The notes under the pieces: model-generated | What the model saw: only the letters and a program-made list of their open reading frames with translations | What the model was told of the DNA's origin: nothing | Database searches by the model: none | Origin: Amycolatopsis pretoriensis | GTDB taxonomy: Bacteria > Actinomycetota > Actinomycetes > Mycobacteriales > Pseudonocardiaceae | DNA length: 64,000 nt | Direction of reading: 5' to 3' | Assembly (NCBI RefSeq): GCF_900107925.1 | Contig: NZ_FNUJ01000003.1 | Location: 992,001-1,056,000, forward strand | Made by a program: the position numbers and the translations under genes | Shown here: positions 35,652 to 45,390 of the stretch, piece by piece | How positions within the stretch are numbered: the stretch's first letter is position 1 | Layout: the number at the start of each line of letters is the position of its first letter

Positions 35652-36225
35652 TCACGCACATCGACGAGCACGCGCGTCGACTCATGTGCCTCTCCGTGAT
35701 CACCAGTCAGCCGGGTACATGAGCCGGCGCCGTGGAACGGCGCCCCGCACGACGTCGCAGCCTGCAGCATGGGCAGTACCGACCAAAGACCCCCGCGGGG
35801 CAGTTGTTCCGGTCGCAAGCCCACGCCATCCTCAATTCTGCAAGAGAGCTCGCCGTTCTCGCGGCCGGGTGGTGGAAGCCCGGAGGTTTGCACGCCGCGG
35901 GCGAGGTTACCTCAGCCGCTCAGCCGCTCAACCTCATCGACGACACCTCTCGATCAGGTGCCTGCGCGGCCGCCGAGACCGTGCAGGCGGCGCACACGAA
36001 GGTGGCGACGGCAGGCAAACGTGCCTCCTGGAGCCAGGCCACTGCTAGCGTGCGTCCGGCAGGCCATTGTCCGGCAGGTATGCGATCGTGGTTCACGAGT
36101 AACGCTCGGCCACCGAAGCGGGGCCAAGAACACGACGTTTCCCATCTTGACGGAGTTGAAGATCTCGGCCACGCTCACGGCCCGCCGTGCCACGCCGGAC
36201 GGAGATCTGGCCGCAGCTAGTGGAC
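35652..36225. other. Non-coding or decayed stretch after the synthase
   Basis: No frame in these 570 bp has a start with a plausible ribosome binding site or a known domain. Many short frames overlap on both strands. It leads into a run of recognisable pseudogenes at 36226-37034. Confidence 0.5.
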
Positions 36226-36525
36226 ATCCACTGGACGCGCCGCATCCGGTGGACGGTATCGGCGAGACCGGTCAGCGTGTCCTCGTCAGCTGTGCCGTCC
36301 GCCATGTCAATGGCGACACCCCCGGTCTCCGGCACGTAAGCGTACGTCACCTGAAACCCGAACGTCCGGCCGCGATACGCCCAAACTGTGCGTCAAGTGG
36401 CGGAGTGACGCGCTGCGCGACACCGAGTCCGAATTCGATCGGATCCTGCGGGCACGGTGCGGATCGGCTTGTCGGTCGATACCGATACCAGCGACTGCAG
36501 TTCACGCCGTCACGCCAACGGCAGC
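36226..36525 (-). pseudogene. Remnant of a beta-lactamase-family serine hydrolase
   Basis: The minus strand reads the C-terminal part of a penicillin-binding-protein/beta-lactamase-like hydrolase in three frames: RRELQSLVSVSTDKPIRTV, then EFGLGVAQRVTP, then WAYRGRTFGFQVTYAYVP with GVAIDMADG and LADTVHRM. At least two single-base shifts separate them. The active-site SxxK part is missing, so this is a dead C-terminal fragment. Confidence 0.7.
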
Positions 36526-36589
36526 TGCACCCCTCGTAGAGCACTTGGATCCACGGTCAGGACCGGCAGCACCTCGGCTGAGGGGCGGT

Positions 36590-36745
36590 CGGCCGGCAGT
36601 CTCGGGCGCTAGCCCGGTCGAACAGGCCGGTCTCGCCATGGTGGCGGTAGCGGTCGACCCACTTGAATGCGCATTGGCGGTAGCTGACCATCTCGGTGGC
36701 GCTGTGGGTGACCGGGCGGGTCTGGCAGCACGCGACGAGCCGGCG
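36590..36745 (-). mobile_element. Remnant of an IS481-family transposase
   Basis: The minus strand encodes ATEMVSYRQCAFKWVDRYR followed by HGETGLFDRASA, a clear match to the helix-turn-helix of IS481 transposases (AxEMGISRQxAYKWVxRYR...GLxDRSS). Stops follow within 20 codons and the DDE domain is absent. It lies between the serine hydrolase scrap and the DUF485 scrap. Confidence 0.8.
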
Positions 36746-36884
36746 ACGGTCCTCTATGGAGGGCGGGCATTACGGTGGCGGAGGAACGGGTCTTCTCTTC
36801 GGCGTGATGAGTGGGTCGCACTTCTCACTCTGCCGACGAGAGACCCGTCCCTCGTCTCAGGCTCTCGCCCGTGTCACCACCTCA

Positions 36885-37034
36885 TGACGCGCAACAACCA
36901 GCCGAGAGTCCCACTGCGATGGGGACGACGAACCGGAGCTCTTCGTCGCTTGAGCTCGGTGAGGTCGGGACCGGATTGCACCCCGGTCCCAGTCGGTGGC
37001 GAACTCTGCCGCGATTTTCGTCGGTGCCTGCTAT
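36885..37034 (-). pseudogene. Degenerate second copy of the DUF485 gene (5' part)
   Basis: At nucleotide level this stretch aligns with the 5' part of the DUF485 gene at 28737-29081 on the same strand, sharing for example GACCGG...CCCAGTCGGT and GTCGGTGC. The start codon has become ATA, and insertions and deletions break the frame. The two copies flank the type III polyketide cluster. Confidence 0.75.
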
Positions 37035-37154
37035 GTCGTTCCTCGGCTGGATCGCGTACCTGCCAGTCTGAGCACGCGGACAGGGAGCCACGAGTGACTC
37101 GGCGACATCGAGCGATAAATCCGCGAACCAAGCATGGCGTCATCGACCCACTGA

Positions 37155-38087
37155 TTAACACGCCTCCCAATCACCAGAAGCCTTCCAATCAACAGAAAAT
37201 GCATCCTCAGCTGAGAGTGCCCGAGGTTCGGACAGAAGGACTTTTCCGTCACAAGAGAAGGAACGATCCCTGAAAGCGGCCACATTGCGAACCGTCTTCC
37301 ATGTTCCACTACCGCCCGCGTTCGCCCGACCTGTGAATGCACTGGCCGCAGTGATCGCAATGCTTCCAAAATTGGTCAGTTTCGCCCAGGAACAGCCTTC
37401 GGGGAAACAAAGTTGCGGGCGTTCAACGATCCATTGCGCCTGCGTAGCCACTCCAGCCGAAGCGGAGGCAGGCAGGTCGAATTCAATGAATGTGCCTGTA
37501 TTCTTGCTTACGTTTGCCAGCGTGATTTGCGCCCGCTTCTTATCCGTAGAGTATTTCACTGTGACGCGGACATCGTCGCCGGCCTCAACGGGCACCTGCG
37601 GCACCTTTTGTTCGTTATTGAACGGGTATACCTGCCACCAAAAATAGTAGAACGGAGTGGTACACGGGCCACCCGGACAGATGACGTCGGCATGTGTCCC
37701 AGCCTGAATCAGCGGATCTTGAGCACTTCCAACTCCGATTCCAGGCCAAATGGAGGACATCGACCCATTCCCTTCTGCCACCGGCCGAGCAGTCGGCACC
37801 CGCCAGGACATCGTCGCGGCGGTGTACTGACCCACGGCAGTATGATAACCCGCCCAGGCGACGTTGTTGTCATCCACCGGACCCGTTGCCGAGGCGAAGG
37901 ATTTACTGCTATGGGAGGCGTTTCCAAAGACTGGGACGGATGACCCGACGTTCGAGTGGGCGGCGGTTGAACCGCTCGCGACGGCCGGGTACGTTTGGGT
38001 CAAAATCGAGAGAAGAGAAGTGATAACACCGAGGGTGATGAAAGTACTTAGTCGTGCGAATCGCAGCGAAGAATGCAGATGAGACAT
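37155..38087 (-). CDS. Secreted G1-family glutamic endopeptidase (eqolisin)
   Basis: The predicted 310-residue protein has a Sec-type signal peptide (hydrophobic core about residues 13-30, cleavage near AVAS). The mature part shows the eqolisin pattern: WAGYHT, SWRVP, SSIWPGIG, LIQAGT with the likely catalytic Gln, YYFWWQVYP, and QAQWIVERP with the catalytic Glu. G1 peptidases are acid-active and secreted, common in fungi and scattered in bacteria. AAGGATGG precedes ATG 38087. Codon use and base composition are more AT-rich than in neighbouring genes, suggesting recent acquisition. Confidence 0.88.
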   Translation of the reverse strand: MSHLHSSLRFARLSTFITLGVITSLLSILTQTYPAVASGSTAAHSNVGSSVPVFGNASHSSKSFASATGPVDDNNVAWAGYHTAVGQYTAATMSWRVPTARPVAEGNGSMSSIWPGIGVGSAQDPLIQAGTHADVICPGGPCTTPFYYFWWQVYPFNNEQKVPQVPVEAGDDVRVTVKYSTDKKRAQITLANVSKNTGTFIEFDLPASASAGVATQAQWIVERPQLCFPEGCSWAKLTNFGSIAITAASAFTGRANAGGSGTWKTVRNVAAFRDRSFSCDGKVLLSEPRALSAEDAFSVDWKASGDWEAC

Positions 38088-38778
38088 GTTACCATCCTTA
38101 TCTTTGCATGGGATAATTGACTTGTGAAATTGCCATATTTCCTGAAGGTAGAGCTCAGGGGAAGCCATCGCGAATTAAGAGGCAGACATCAATAAAATAA
38201 AGGGCAACGGGGTTGCAATAGCTTGACTAGCCCCATTGTCGACTTCCACCCCGGCCAACGCAGCAGCGTCGCAGACCGAAAGGAGTAATCGCGTGATCGT
38301 CGAGGTACCCGAGGCGCTCGTCGCCCATAGGGACAACGAGAGATAGGTCCTTGCTGAGCGGGAAGAGATTGCTCTGCTCAAACCCGCAGGACGTAGGGGT
38401 GAAAGATCGACTGCCGACTGACCCGGTCGCGCAGTGGAAGATGGAGTTGCCAATGCGGACGCCTAAGACGGCGCAACTCGTCGCCCACGGCCCGTAGAAC
38501 CTCTGGGCAAGCTAGGCCCGCACTGCGGCAGCACACGAAACTGACGAAATCGGTCCATTTCCGGAAAGCTGCGAACTCCCGAACGATGCGCTGTCCGTGC
38601 CGAAGGCGGATTAGGTACTTTCGCACTCCTGGACGTCCGGTGAGCCGGTCGACAACGGCTCCTCCGCCCCTTCAGCCAAGCACAGACGTGCAAGCCCTCA
38701 GCACCGGGCGGCGAGGGGCAAGACCCGCACACCGCAGCTGAGGTGCGCGGACGTGTGTGTATTGCGTAGAGTACGCGC
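38088..38778. other. AT-richer intergenic region, no intact gene
   Basis: About 690 bp separate the divergent peptidase and ROK genes. The part next to the peptidase is AT-rich and probably holds its promoter. A short plus-strand frame from GTG 38293 (VIVEVPEALVAHRDNE) is interrupted after about 17 codons and then continues (VLAEREEIALLKPAG), so it may be a small decayed gene. Nothing else is recognisable. Confidence 0.45.
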
Positions 38779-39993
38779 GTGGGCGTTCCCGCCGCCGAGA
38801 CGATCCGGACCGTACTTTGGGCGATCTGCGTCGATGGCGCCTCCAACAGGGTGGCTATTGCCGGCCGGTCCGGTACAGCGCGGTCGACGGTGGCGTCGAC
38901 CGTCGAGTTCTTGATCGCCCAGGGCGTACTGGTCGAGCGGGACGTGCACGACGGCAGCCGTGGCCGCCCAGCGCGGGAACTCGCGCTCGGCCCCCGATCA
39001 CCGCTGGCCGGGATCGTCGCGTTCACCCCGGGCGCGACAATCGCGGCGATCTCCGACCTGCACGGCATCGTCCGGTCCAGGCGAGTCGTTCGTAACGCCT
39101 TGTCGATCGGCCCAGAAACGGCGGTCGACACCGCAGCGCTGATGATCGACGAGATGATAGAGCAACAGCCGGCGCAAAGCCGGGTCGAGCTGGTCGTCGC
39201 GTCGATCGGCGCGCCGGTGAACGTGCGGACCGGTTCGGTGGTGCGCTCCAACAACCGCTCCGGCCCGGTGTCGTTTCCGTCGCTGGGCTGGGAGGATTTC
39301 CCGGTCGCTAGCTATCTCTCGCGGGTGCTGGGAGCACCCGCGATCCTCGAGAACGACGTCCACCTGCTCACCATCGGCGATGGCGTCGGCGTCGGCCGCG
39401 ATCGGCTGCCGCTCGTCCGTCTTCATGCCTCCATTGGCCTCGGCGCCGGGTTCCTCGACTCCGACGGGCAACTGTTCCGCGGCGTCGGTGGCGTGGCCGG
39501 GGACGTCGCCCACTTGGTCCTCGAAAGTTCTTCCAAGCACGTTTGTTGGTGTGGCAAACGCGGCTGCATCAGCCAAACGGCGACGATCCACTCCATCGGC
39601 CGTGACCTCGGCCTTCCCGCACCGGCGGGCGACCAGCGTCTGCCGGCGGTGCTGCGCGAGGCCGTCGCCAATCACGACGAGTCTGCCGTGCAGCGCATCC
39701 GGGACGCGGCGGATGCGGTCGGCCGCCTGGCGGCCGTTCTGGTGGATGTCCTCAACCCGGGTCGCCTGGTGCTCAGCGGCGAGCTCCTGCACCTGGGCAG
39801 CGACGCGCTCACGCGCATACGAACAGCAGTTTTCGAACGCGCGCTCCCGTCCGCCAGCCGTCACGTCGACGTGACAGTCGCGACCGATGACGAGGACGGC
39901 ACTCTGCCAGGCGCGGCTCGGCTGGCCGCCGACCGGATGCTCTCCGATCCCGCGGCGCTGCGAATGATGCGCGTAGCGGGTGCGGCGATTTAA
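38779..39993 (+). CDS. ROK-family transcriptional regulator
   Basis: The 404-residue protein combines an N-terminal winged helix (ASNRVAIAGRSGTARSTVAS) with a sugar-kinase-like ROK domain: ENDVHLLTIGD, a glycine-rich segment LHASIGLGAGF, the cysteine-rich ROK zinc motif CWCGKRGCISQ and LVDVLNPGRLVLSG. ROK repressors bind sugars. The start is GTG 38779. It precedes the GMC oxidoreductase by about 110 bp on the same strand and probably regulates it. Confidence 0.92.
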   Translation: MGVPAAETIRTVLWAICVDGASNRVAIAGRSGTARSTVASTVEFLIAQGVLVERDVHDGSRGRPARELALGPRSPLAGIVAFTPGATIAAISDLHGIVRSRRVVRNALSIGPETAVDTAALMIDEMIEQQPAQSRVELVVASIGAPVNVRTGSVVRSNNRSGPVSFPSLGWEDFPVASYLSRVLGAPAILENDVHLLTIGDGVGVGRDRLPLVRLHASIGLGAGFLDSDGQLFRGVGGVAGDVAHLVLESSSKHVCWCGKRGCISQTATIHSIGRDLGLPAPAGDQRLPAVLREAVANHDESAVQRIRDAADAVGRLAAVLVDVLNPGRLVLSGELLHLGSDALTRIRTAVFERALPSASRHVDVTVATDDEDGTLPGAARLAADRMLSDPAALRMMRVAGAAI

Positions 39994-40102
39994 TCCGAAG
40001 CTGTACCTTTATCTGTCGTTGACCGGATAAATGTGGTCCTCATACCCTCTCAGCATCAGCCAAGCCCCGTGCCGGCGCCCATCGCGACAGAAGGAACAGG
40101 CA

Positions 40103-41719
40103 GTGAGTCGATCGATGTCTGAAGGGCCCGTCTTCGTCGGTCCGGGAACTTCCCGAGATCTTCCCGCCCATGTGGATGTGCTCATCGTGGGCTCAGGACC
40201 GAACGGGGCCACTTACGCCCGCGTGCTGAGCGAGCAGGCACCTCGGGCACGCATCCTCATGGTCGATACCGGTCCTCGGCTGACCACGGTGCCCGGCGTC
40301 CATGCTCGCAACATCGCCGACCCGGTCGAGCGCGCCGAGGTCGTCGCCGGCTCGGAGGGCGGCAGGCGGACCGCGTCCGCCGTCATCGGTGTTCATCTGC
40401 GGCAGAACGGCCCCCACATTGTGCCCGCGGCGGGCACTTTCTTCGTCGACCCGGACCGAGCCGCACGCAACGAGGCGGGCACGCTGCCAGCCGCGGCGCT
40501 CTCGTCCAACGTCGGCGGGATGGGGAGGCACTGGGCCGCCGCGACACCCACCCCGCATCCCGCAGAGCTTCCGGAGAGCGTTCCCGTCGGCGAATGGAGC
40601 GAGCTGCTCGCCACGGCGCGCACCCTGGTAAGCACGAATTCCGCCCCCATGACCTCGACTGGCGAATGGGCGGAGTGCCTTCGCCGACTCGGCGCGGCGT
40701 TCGACAGTCGGCTCCCGCCCGGCCGGAAGACCGGTGACATGCCGATCGCGCGCCGAGTCGATGCGCGGGGAACGGTCGTGTGGTCGGGGACGGACACCAT
40801 CCTCGGCACCCTCGCGACCGAACCGCGGGACAGCTTCGCGATCGCTGCGGACACCGTCTGCACCGGCCTGGTCGAAGAGCGGGGGCGAATCACTGCGGCG
40901 ACGCTGGCTTCCGTCCTTGACGGATCGGTGAGGACCGTCGCAGCCACCGTTGTCATCGCCGCCGCGGACTCGCTCCGCACACCGCAGCTGCTTTGGGCTT
41001 CGGACATTCGGCCTGACGCACTGGGGCGCTACCTCGGTGATCACATCATCGTGTCCGCCGCAATTACACCGGACTACTTCGACCGCCACGACGACGTCAC
41101 CGCGATCTTCGAGGCGAACAGGTCGCTCGACGACACCGCGGGTACTCCTTCCATGGGGCTCGGCACGATCCCCTTCGATCCCGACCACCACCCCATGCAC
41201 GTCCAAGTGGGCCAGGCCGCGATCTACCCCCGAGACACCGGGCGCGGCAAAGGGGTCGTCATGTTCGGCTGCATGCTGGCGAAAGACGCCCGCATCGAGG
41301 ACCGCGTCCGATTCAGCGACCATGGCGCCGATCGATACGGCATGCCCGCCATCGAGTTCGACTACAGTCTCACCGACCGTGATCACGAGCTGATCGAACT
41401 GGCGAGGCGCGATGTCGGTCGTGCTGCCGAAGCTCTTGGGGCGGATGCCGCCGTCCATCCGAGGATCCAGCCCCTCGGCATGTCGCTGCACTACCTCGGA
41501 ACCACGCGCACCGGAGCACGCGACGACGGGACGTCGGTCTGCGATTCGACCTCACGAGTTTGGGGCATCGACAACCTCTACGTCGCGGGAAATGGCGTGC
41601 TACCTGCACAGTTCAGCTGCAATCCCACATTGGCCAGCGTCGCGATGTCCGTGCGAGGCGCGCGAGCGGCGTCGGCCAAGCTCGAGAACTCGTGGCGCAA
41701 GCCGGTCACCGCCGTGTGA
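40103..41719 (+). CDS. GMC-family FAD oxidoreductase (pyranose/C-glycoside oxidase-like)
   Basis: The 538-residue flavoprotein has an N-terminal FAD motif (VDVLIVGSGPNGATYARVL, GxGxxG) and the C-terminal GMC block (MSLHYLGTTR with the active-site His, NLYVAGNGVLPAQ and CNPTLASVAM with the partner Asn). Lengths and motifs fit bacterial pyranose-oxidase or C-glycoside 3-oxidase relatives, which oxidise the sugar C3 or C2 hydroxyl. The start is GTG 40103 with AGAAGGA upstream; ATG 40115 is an alternative. The ROK regulator next door supports a sugar or glycoside substrate. Confidence 0.88.
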   Translation: MSRSMSEGPVFVGPGTSRDLPAHVDVLIVGSGPNGATYARVLSEQAPRARILMVDTGPRLTTVPGVHARNIADPVERAEVVAGSEGGRRTASAVIGVHLRQNGPHIVPAAGTFFVDPDRAARNEAGTLPAAALSSNVGGMGRHWAAATPTPHPAELPESVPVGEWSELLATARTLVSTNSAPMTSTGEWAECLRRLGAAFDSRLPPGRKTGDMPIARRVDARGTVVWSGTDTILGTLATEPRDSFAIAADTVCTGLVEERGRITAATLASVLDGSVRTVAATVVIAAADSLRTPQLLWASDIRPDALGRYLGDHIIVSAAITPDYFDRHDDVTAIFEANRSLDDTAGTPSMGLGTIPFDPDHHPMHVQVGQAAIYPRDTGRGKGVVMFGCMLAKDARIEDRVRFSDHGADRYGMPAIEFDYSLTDRDHELIELARRDVGRAAEALGADAAVHPRIQPLGMSLHYLGTTRTGARDDGTSVCDSTSRVWGIDNLYVAGNGVLPAQFSCNPTLASVAMSVRGARAASAKLENSWRKPVTAV

Positions 41720-42444
41720 AGGCGTGCGCGAATCACACGCGGCTACAAATAGACGCAGGCGCCGAACGATCGCAGTGGACCACTACAGGCAACTGTAGGC
41801 AGACCCTTCCGAGACCGGAAGCGGGCCGCCATGAAGGGCGGTGCTCCTGGCAATGTTCTCTCGACTTCCGAGGGACAGGTCGTCAACGCTACATGCGGAC
41901 CTCGCGGTGTGCCTGCGACGGTGGTTGAGCAGTCGGCCGGTCGGAGTGAGGCTGACCGAGCCAGCGCCAAGCTCGACCTTGACCTGGGCCTGCCCACGTC
42001 GGTCTGTGCGCGCGAAAGCAAGCTCTTAGCGGCCATCTGCCGTTTCCGCGCCGCCCGATCTTCAGGCCGCATCGACGCAGCAGCCTGCGCGTCCAACCGT
42101 GGCCAGCCTCAACGGAAGGGTGGTCCGCGGGTGGACCGCGGAGATTCCGCTGCCCCGAGTCCGGGCTCGCGGTTGCCCCGGCCGGGCGATCCCGGTGATG
42201 AGCCCTGCCCAGCGAAGCCGAGGTGGCCGAGAGCCTCCGCCGATCGCGCAGCACCTCGATCCAGCTTGAGGTGAGCCGAAGCGTATCACCGAGGTCCGGT
42301 AGCTAGCTCTGCCTGGTGGGGGACAACCAAGGTTTCCCACCCGTGTGGACTCGATCCGGTCCGATTGGTGAGGGTTCTCCCGCTGTTTGGCTATGGGGCT
42401 GTTCGATGGCCAACAGATCTCCCGACTGTCGTCATCATGCCCCT
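41720..42444. other. Gene-free stretch, possibly decayed
   Basis: More than 700 bp with only short overlapping frames. A minus-strand run near 42040-42250 has transposase-like hints, but no motif strong enough to name. The last 100 bp should hold the promoter of the lprG operon. Confidence 0.45.
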
Positions 42445-43146
42445 ATGATGATCTCTCGACAACGACTCGTCGGCTTCGTCGCACTCTTTACAGTGCTGGC
42501 GGGTTGTTCGACTGGCACGAGCACCAGCACATCCGCAACCGGCACGGCGGCGAAGTTGCCGGATGCCCGCACTCTCCTGACGCAGTCCGCTGCCGGTGTC
42601 GGCGCCATCAACAGCGCACACCTCGCTCTTCAGGTCAACGGCACGATCCCCGGACTGGACGTGCAAGCTATCGACGGCGATTTCACCAGGACAGGCGACG
42701 CCAAGGGCACCGGCAAGATCGCCGTTTCAGGGCAGATAGCCGAGATCGAGTTCGTGCTGCTCCAGGGTTCGCTCTACCTCAAAGGCCCGACTGGCGGGTA
42801 CCAGCTTCTCCCGCAATCGGCCGCCGACGGTGTTTACGACCCACGAGTGATCCTCGACCCGGCCAAGGGGCTGCCCAACCTACTGACGACGGTCGCCGAT
42901 CCGAAGACCGTCGGCAACGAAGTCGTCAACGGCACTCAAGCGACGAAGATCACGGGTACGGTCACCAAAGAACAGCTCTCCTCGCTTCTACCTGGAGTTC
43001 CCACCGGCGCAGATGCCACCTTCTGGCTGCTCCCGGACACGAAGTATCTCCCGGCGAAAGTCTCTCTGACATTCCCTGGTAACATCAGCGCTGACATGAG
43101 CTTGTCCGACATCGACAAGCCGTTCGCGGTGACCCCGCCAGTATGA
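42445..43146 (+). CDS. lprG: LprG-like LppX/LprAFG-family lipoprotein
   Basis: The predicted 233-residue protein has a lipoprotein signal with lipobox VLAGC (Cys21), a Ser/Thr-rich linker, and the LppX/LprAFG domain (TLLTQSAAGVGAINSAHLAL, GDFTRTGDAKGTGKI, DPRVILDPAKGLPNLL). This domain binds lipid tails in a hydrophobic cavity. In mycobacteria LprG works with the MFS protein P55 to move triacylglycerides and lipoarabinomannan to the outer envelope. Here an ATGA overlap joins it to a P55-like gene, the same order. Confidence 0.92.
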   Translation: MMISRQRLVGFVALFTVLAGCSTGTSTSTSATGTAAKLPDARTLLTQSAAGVGAINSAHLALQVNGTIPGLDVQAIDGDFTRTGDAKGTGKIAVSGQIAEIEFVLLQGSLYLKGPTGGYQLLPQSAADGVYDPRVILDPAKGLPNLLTTVADPKTVGNEVVNGTQATKITGTVTKEQLSSLLPGVPTGADATFWLLPDTKYLPAKVSLTFPGNISADMSLSDIDKPFAVTPPV

Positions 43147-44696
43147 CCGACTCGGTGACGGACGGCCGATCATGGCGTAGCCGTTACGCCGTGATCGGCT
43201 TCAGCGGGATCGTGGTTCTGCTCGGAGCGCTAGACACTTACGTCATTGTCGGGATGCTCCGCGATATCGTAGGCGATCTTCAGATTCCGGTGAACCGGCT
43301 TGAACGCCTCACTCCCGTCGTCACGGGATACTTGCTCGGTTATGTCGCGGCGATGCCACTTCTCGGGCAAGCTTCCGACCGGTTCGGCCGGAAGCTTGTC
43401 CTGCAACTCTGCCTTGCCGGATTCGCAGCCGGATCCGTGCTTACGGCATTGTCGGACGACGTTGTCACCCTGGCATCGGGGCGGCTGGTTCAGGGCATCT
43501 CCAGCGGTGCCTTGCTGCCAGTCACCATGGCTCTGGCGGCGGACCTGTGGTCGAAGCGCCGGCGTGCAACCGTGCTCGGCGGCATCGGCGCAGCACAGGA
43601 GCTCGGGAGCCTACTTGGTCCACTGTACGGCGTCGCCCTAGCCGCATCGAACGGCTGGCGAACGGTCTTCTGGGTGAACGTGCCCCTTGCGGTATCGGCG
43701 ATGTTCGCTGTCGCGGTGGTGCTGCCGCGGAAAAAAAGGCTGCCAGGGACGCGGCCGAAGATAGATGTTCTCGGTGGAATGCTTCTCGCGACGGCACTCG
43801 GATTGCTCGTCGCCGGGCTCGACAACCCGGACCCTCGCAGCCAACTGCTTCCACCCTGGGGCGCGGGTTGTCTGATCGGTGCCGCGGCTGCAATCGCTGC
43901 GCTGGTGGCCTGGGAGCTTCGCACGAAGACCCGTTTGATCGACACGAAGGGGGTTTCATTAAGGCCATTCTTCGCAACGCTAAGCATCAACTTCGCATCG
44001 GGAACGGCACTGATGGTCACTTTGGTCGACGTCGACCTATTCTCTCAGACGTTGCTTAACCGGGATGATGCGGGCAGCATTTTATTATTGCTCCGATTTC
44101 TGGTCGCTCTGCCAATCGGCGCGATAACCGGAGGATTCATCGCAAATCGATACGGCGAACACCGGGTGATCGCCGCCGGAATGCTCATCGCGGCCGGAGG
44201 TTATCTGCTGATCGCGAATTGGCCGGCCGATGTACTCGATGCGCGCTATCCGCTCGGCCTTTTTTCCTTTCCTCGGCTCGACGCACTGGTTGTCGCCGGA
44301 CTCGGCCTTGGGCTCGTGATCGCGCCGGCTTCATCTGTTGTCCTTCGAGTTGTCCCCGCCTCACAACATGGGGTCGCTTCCGCCGGCGCTGTCGTTGCCC
44401 GGATGACAGGAATGCTGATCGGGGTCGCGACGCTGTCGGCCTGGGGCTTGCATCGATTCCAGTCCCTGACTTCAGGACTTGCGACGCCGATCCGACCACT
44501 CTTCCCTTCATCGGAATCCTACGATCACGCATTGGCGGAGTACGTAGAGGAAGTCCGGCGGGCGATGCTGACCGAATATAGAGAGATCTTCCTGGTCACC
44601 ACCGGAGTATGCGTACTTGGAGTCCTCGTGGCGCTCCTACTGGGACGGCTGACTGTGTCACCACCCGACCAATCCGGCGATTCTGCGCCGACGTGA
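43143..44696 (+). CDS. P55-like MFS transporter (14 membrane segments)
   Basis: The 517-residue protein has about 14 hydrophobic segments and MFS motifs: GYLLGYVAAMPLLGQASDRFGRK (motif A), GRLVQGISSGALLPVTMAL (motif B) and GSLLGPLYG (motif C). This drug:H+ antiporter-2 form matches the P55 (Rv1410c) export pump that partners LprG. The start overlaps the lprG stop. The likely role is export of lipids, with secondary drug efflux. Confidence 0.93.
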   Translation: MTDSVTDGRSWRSRYAVIGFSGIVVLLGALDTYVIVGMLRDIVGDLQIPVNRLERLTPVVTGYLLGYVAAMPLLGQASDRFGRKLVLQLCLAGFAAGSVLTALSDDVVTLASGRLVQGISSGALLPVTMALAADLWSKRRRATVLGGIGAAQELGSLLGPLYGVALAASNGWRTVFWVNVPLAVSAMFAVAVVLPRKKRLPGTRPKIDVLGGMLLATALGLLVAGLDNPDPRSQLLPPWGAGCLIGAAAAIAALVAWELRTKTRLIDTKGVSLRPFFATLSINFASGTALMVTLVDVDLFSQTLLNRDDAGSILLLLRFLVALPIGAITGGFIANRYGEHRVIAAGMLIAAGGYLLIANWPADVLDARYPLGLFSFPRLDALVVAGLGLGLVIAPASSVVLRVVPASQHGVASAGAVVARMTGMLIGVATLSAWGLHRFQSLTSGLATPIRPLFPSSESYDHALAEYVEEVRRAMLTEYREIFLVTTGVCVLGVLVALLLGRLTVSPPDQSGDSAPT

Positions 44697-45390
44697 TCCT
44701 GGCACCGGAGTAGAAGCCTGCGGGCCGGCGACTCTGCTGTCCGAGTGCCACCTGGGCTTCTTCCCGCGTTCCGCAACGCCCCCGCTACGGCACCGCGGCG
44801 GCCGCCCCAGCAGCGCGACATCGTACCGTTGGCAGCGTAACTCCAGCACAGCTAATGCCCGTGCCCGTGCCCGGCCGACGACCGTCTGCACGCCGCGCTG
44901 ACGAGTCCGCGATCAGCTCGTTTGCTCGGATTCGGCGCCGCCGGTGGCGACCGGCGGATCGAGGATCCTACCGATCCGACAATTCTCGATCCGCCTGCTG
45001 GTACCGGAGGCCGCTGTTGCCCCGGCTGAATGAACACTCTTTCACCAGGAAACCGGTGTCGTCCTCGATCGGCCTCAGCCGGCTCGCCGAGGTGCTCGAG
45101 CACGTCGTCGCGAACGCCGCCAATGGCCCGGTCGGCCCCGCGCAAGAACAGCTTCCTGTTGTCGCTTGACATCTCAAGCCGCTTTGCGGCTCCGGCTGCT
45201 CAACCCGCGAGCAGCGTTCGACTCGATGGATTCCGCATTTGCAGACGCGAACCGGCACGCGCGGTGCACTGGCGGTCGATCAAGTTCACCGACAACGCGG
45301 CGGACACCAGCGCGTCGACTTCAGATGAGGGTCCGGAGTCGGAGTCTGGGGCGCTTGACTCAGGTGGCTCCACACCCCTCTCCTCCTGCC
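44697..45390. other. Gene-free stretch
   Basis: No coding frame with start site and domain is visible in these 690 bp. Short frames on both strands are mutually overlapping shadows. It leads into a degenerate hydrolase gene. Confidence 0.5.

Noticed and set aside
41840..42260. Possible IS1380-type transposase remnant
   Set aside because: A short minus-strand phrase (HPSVEAGHG) was suggestive, but no second motif or terminal repeat was found.
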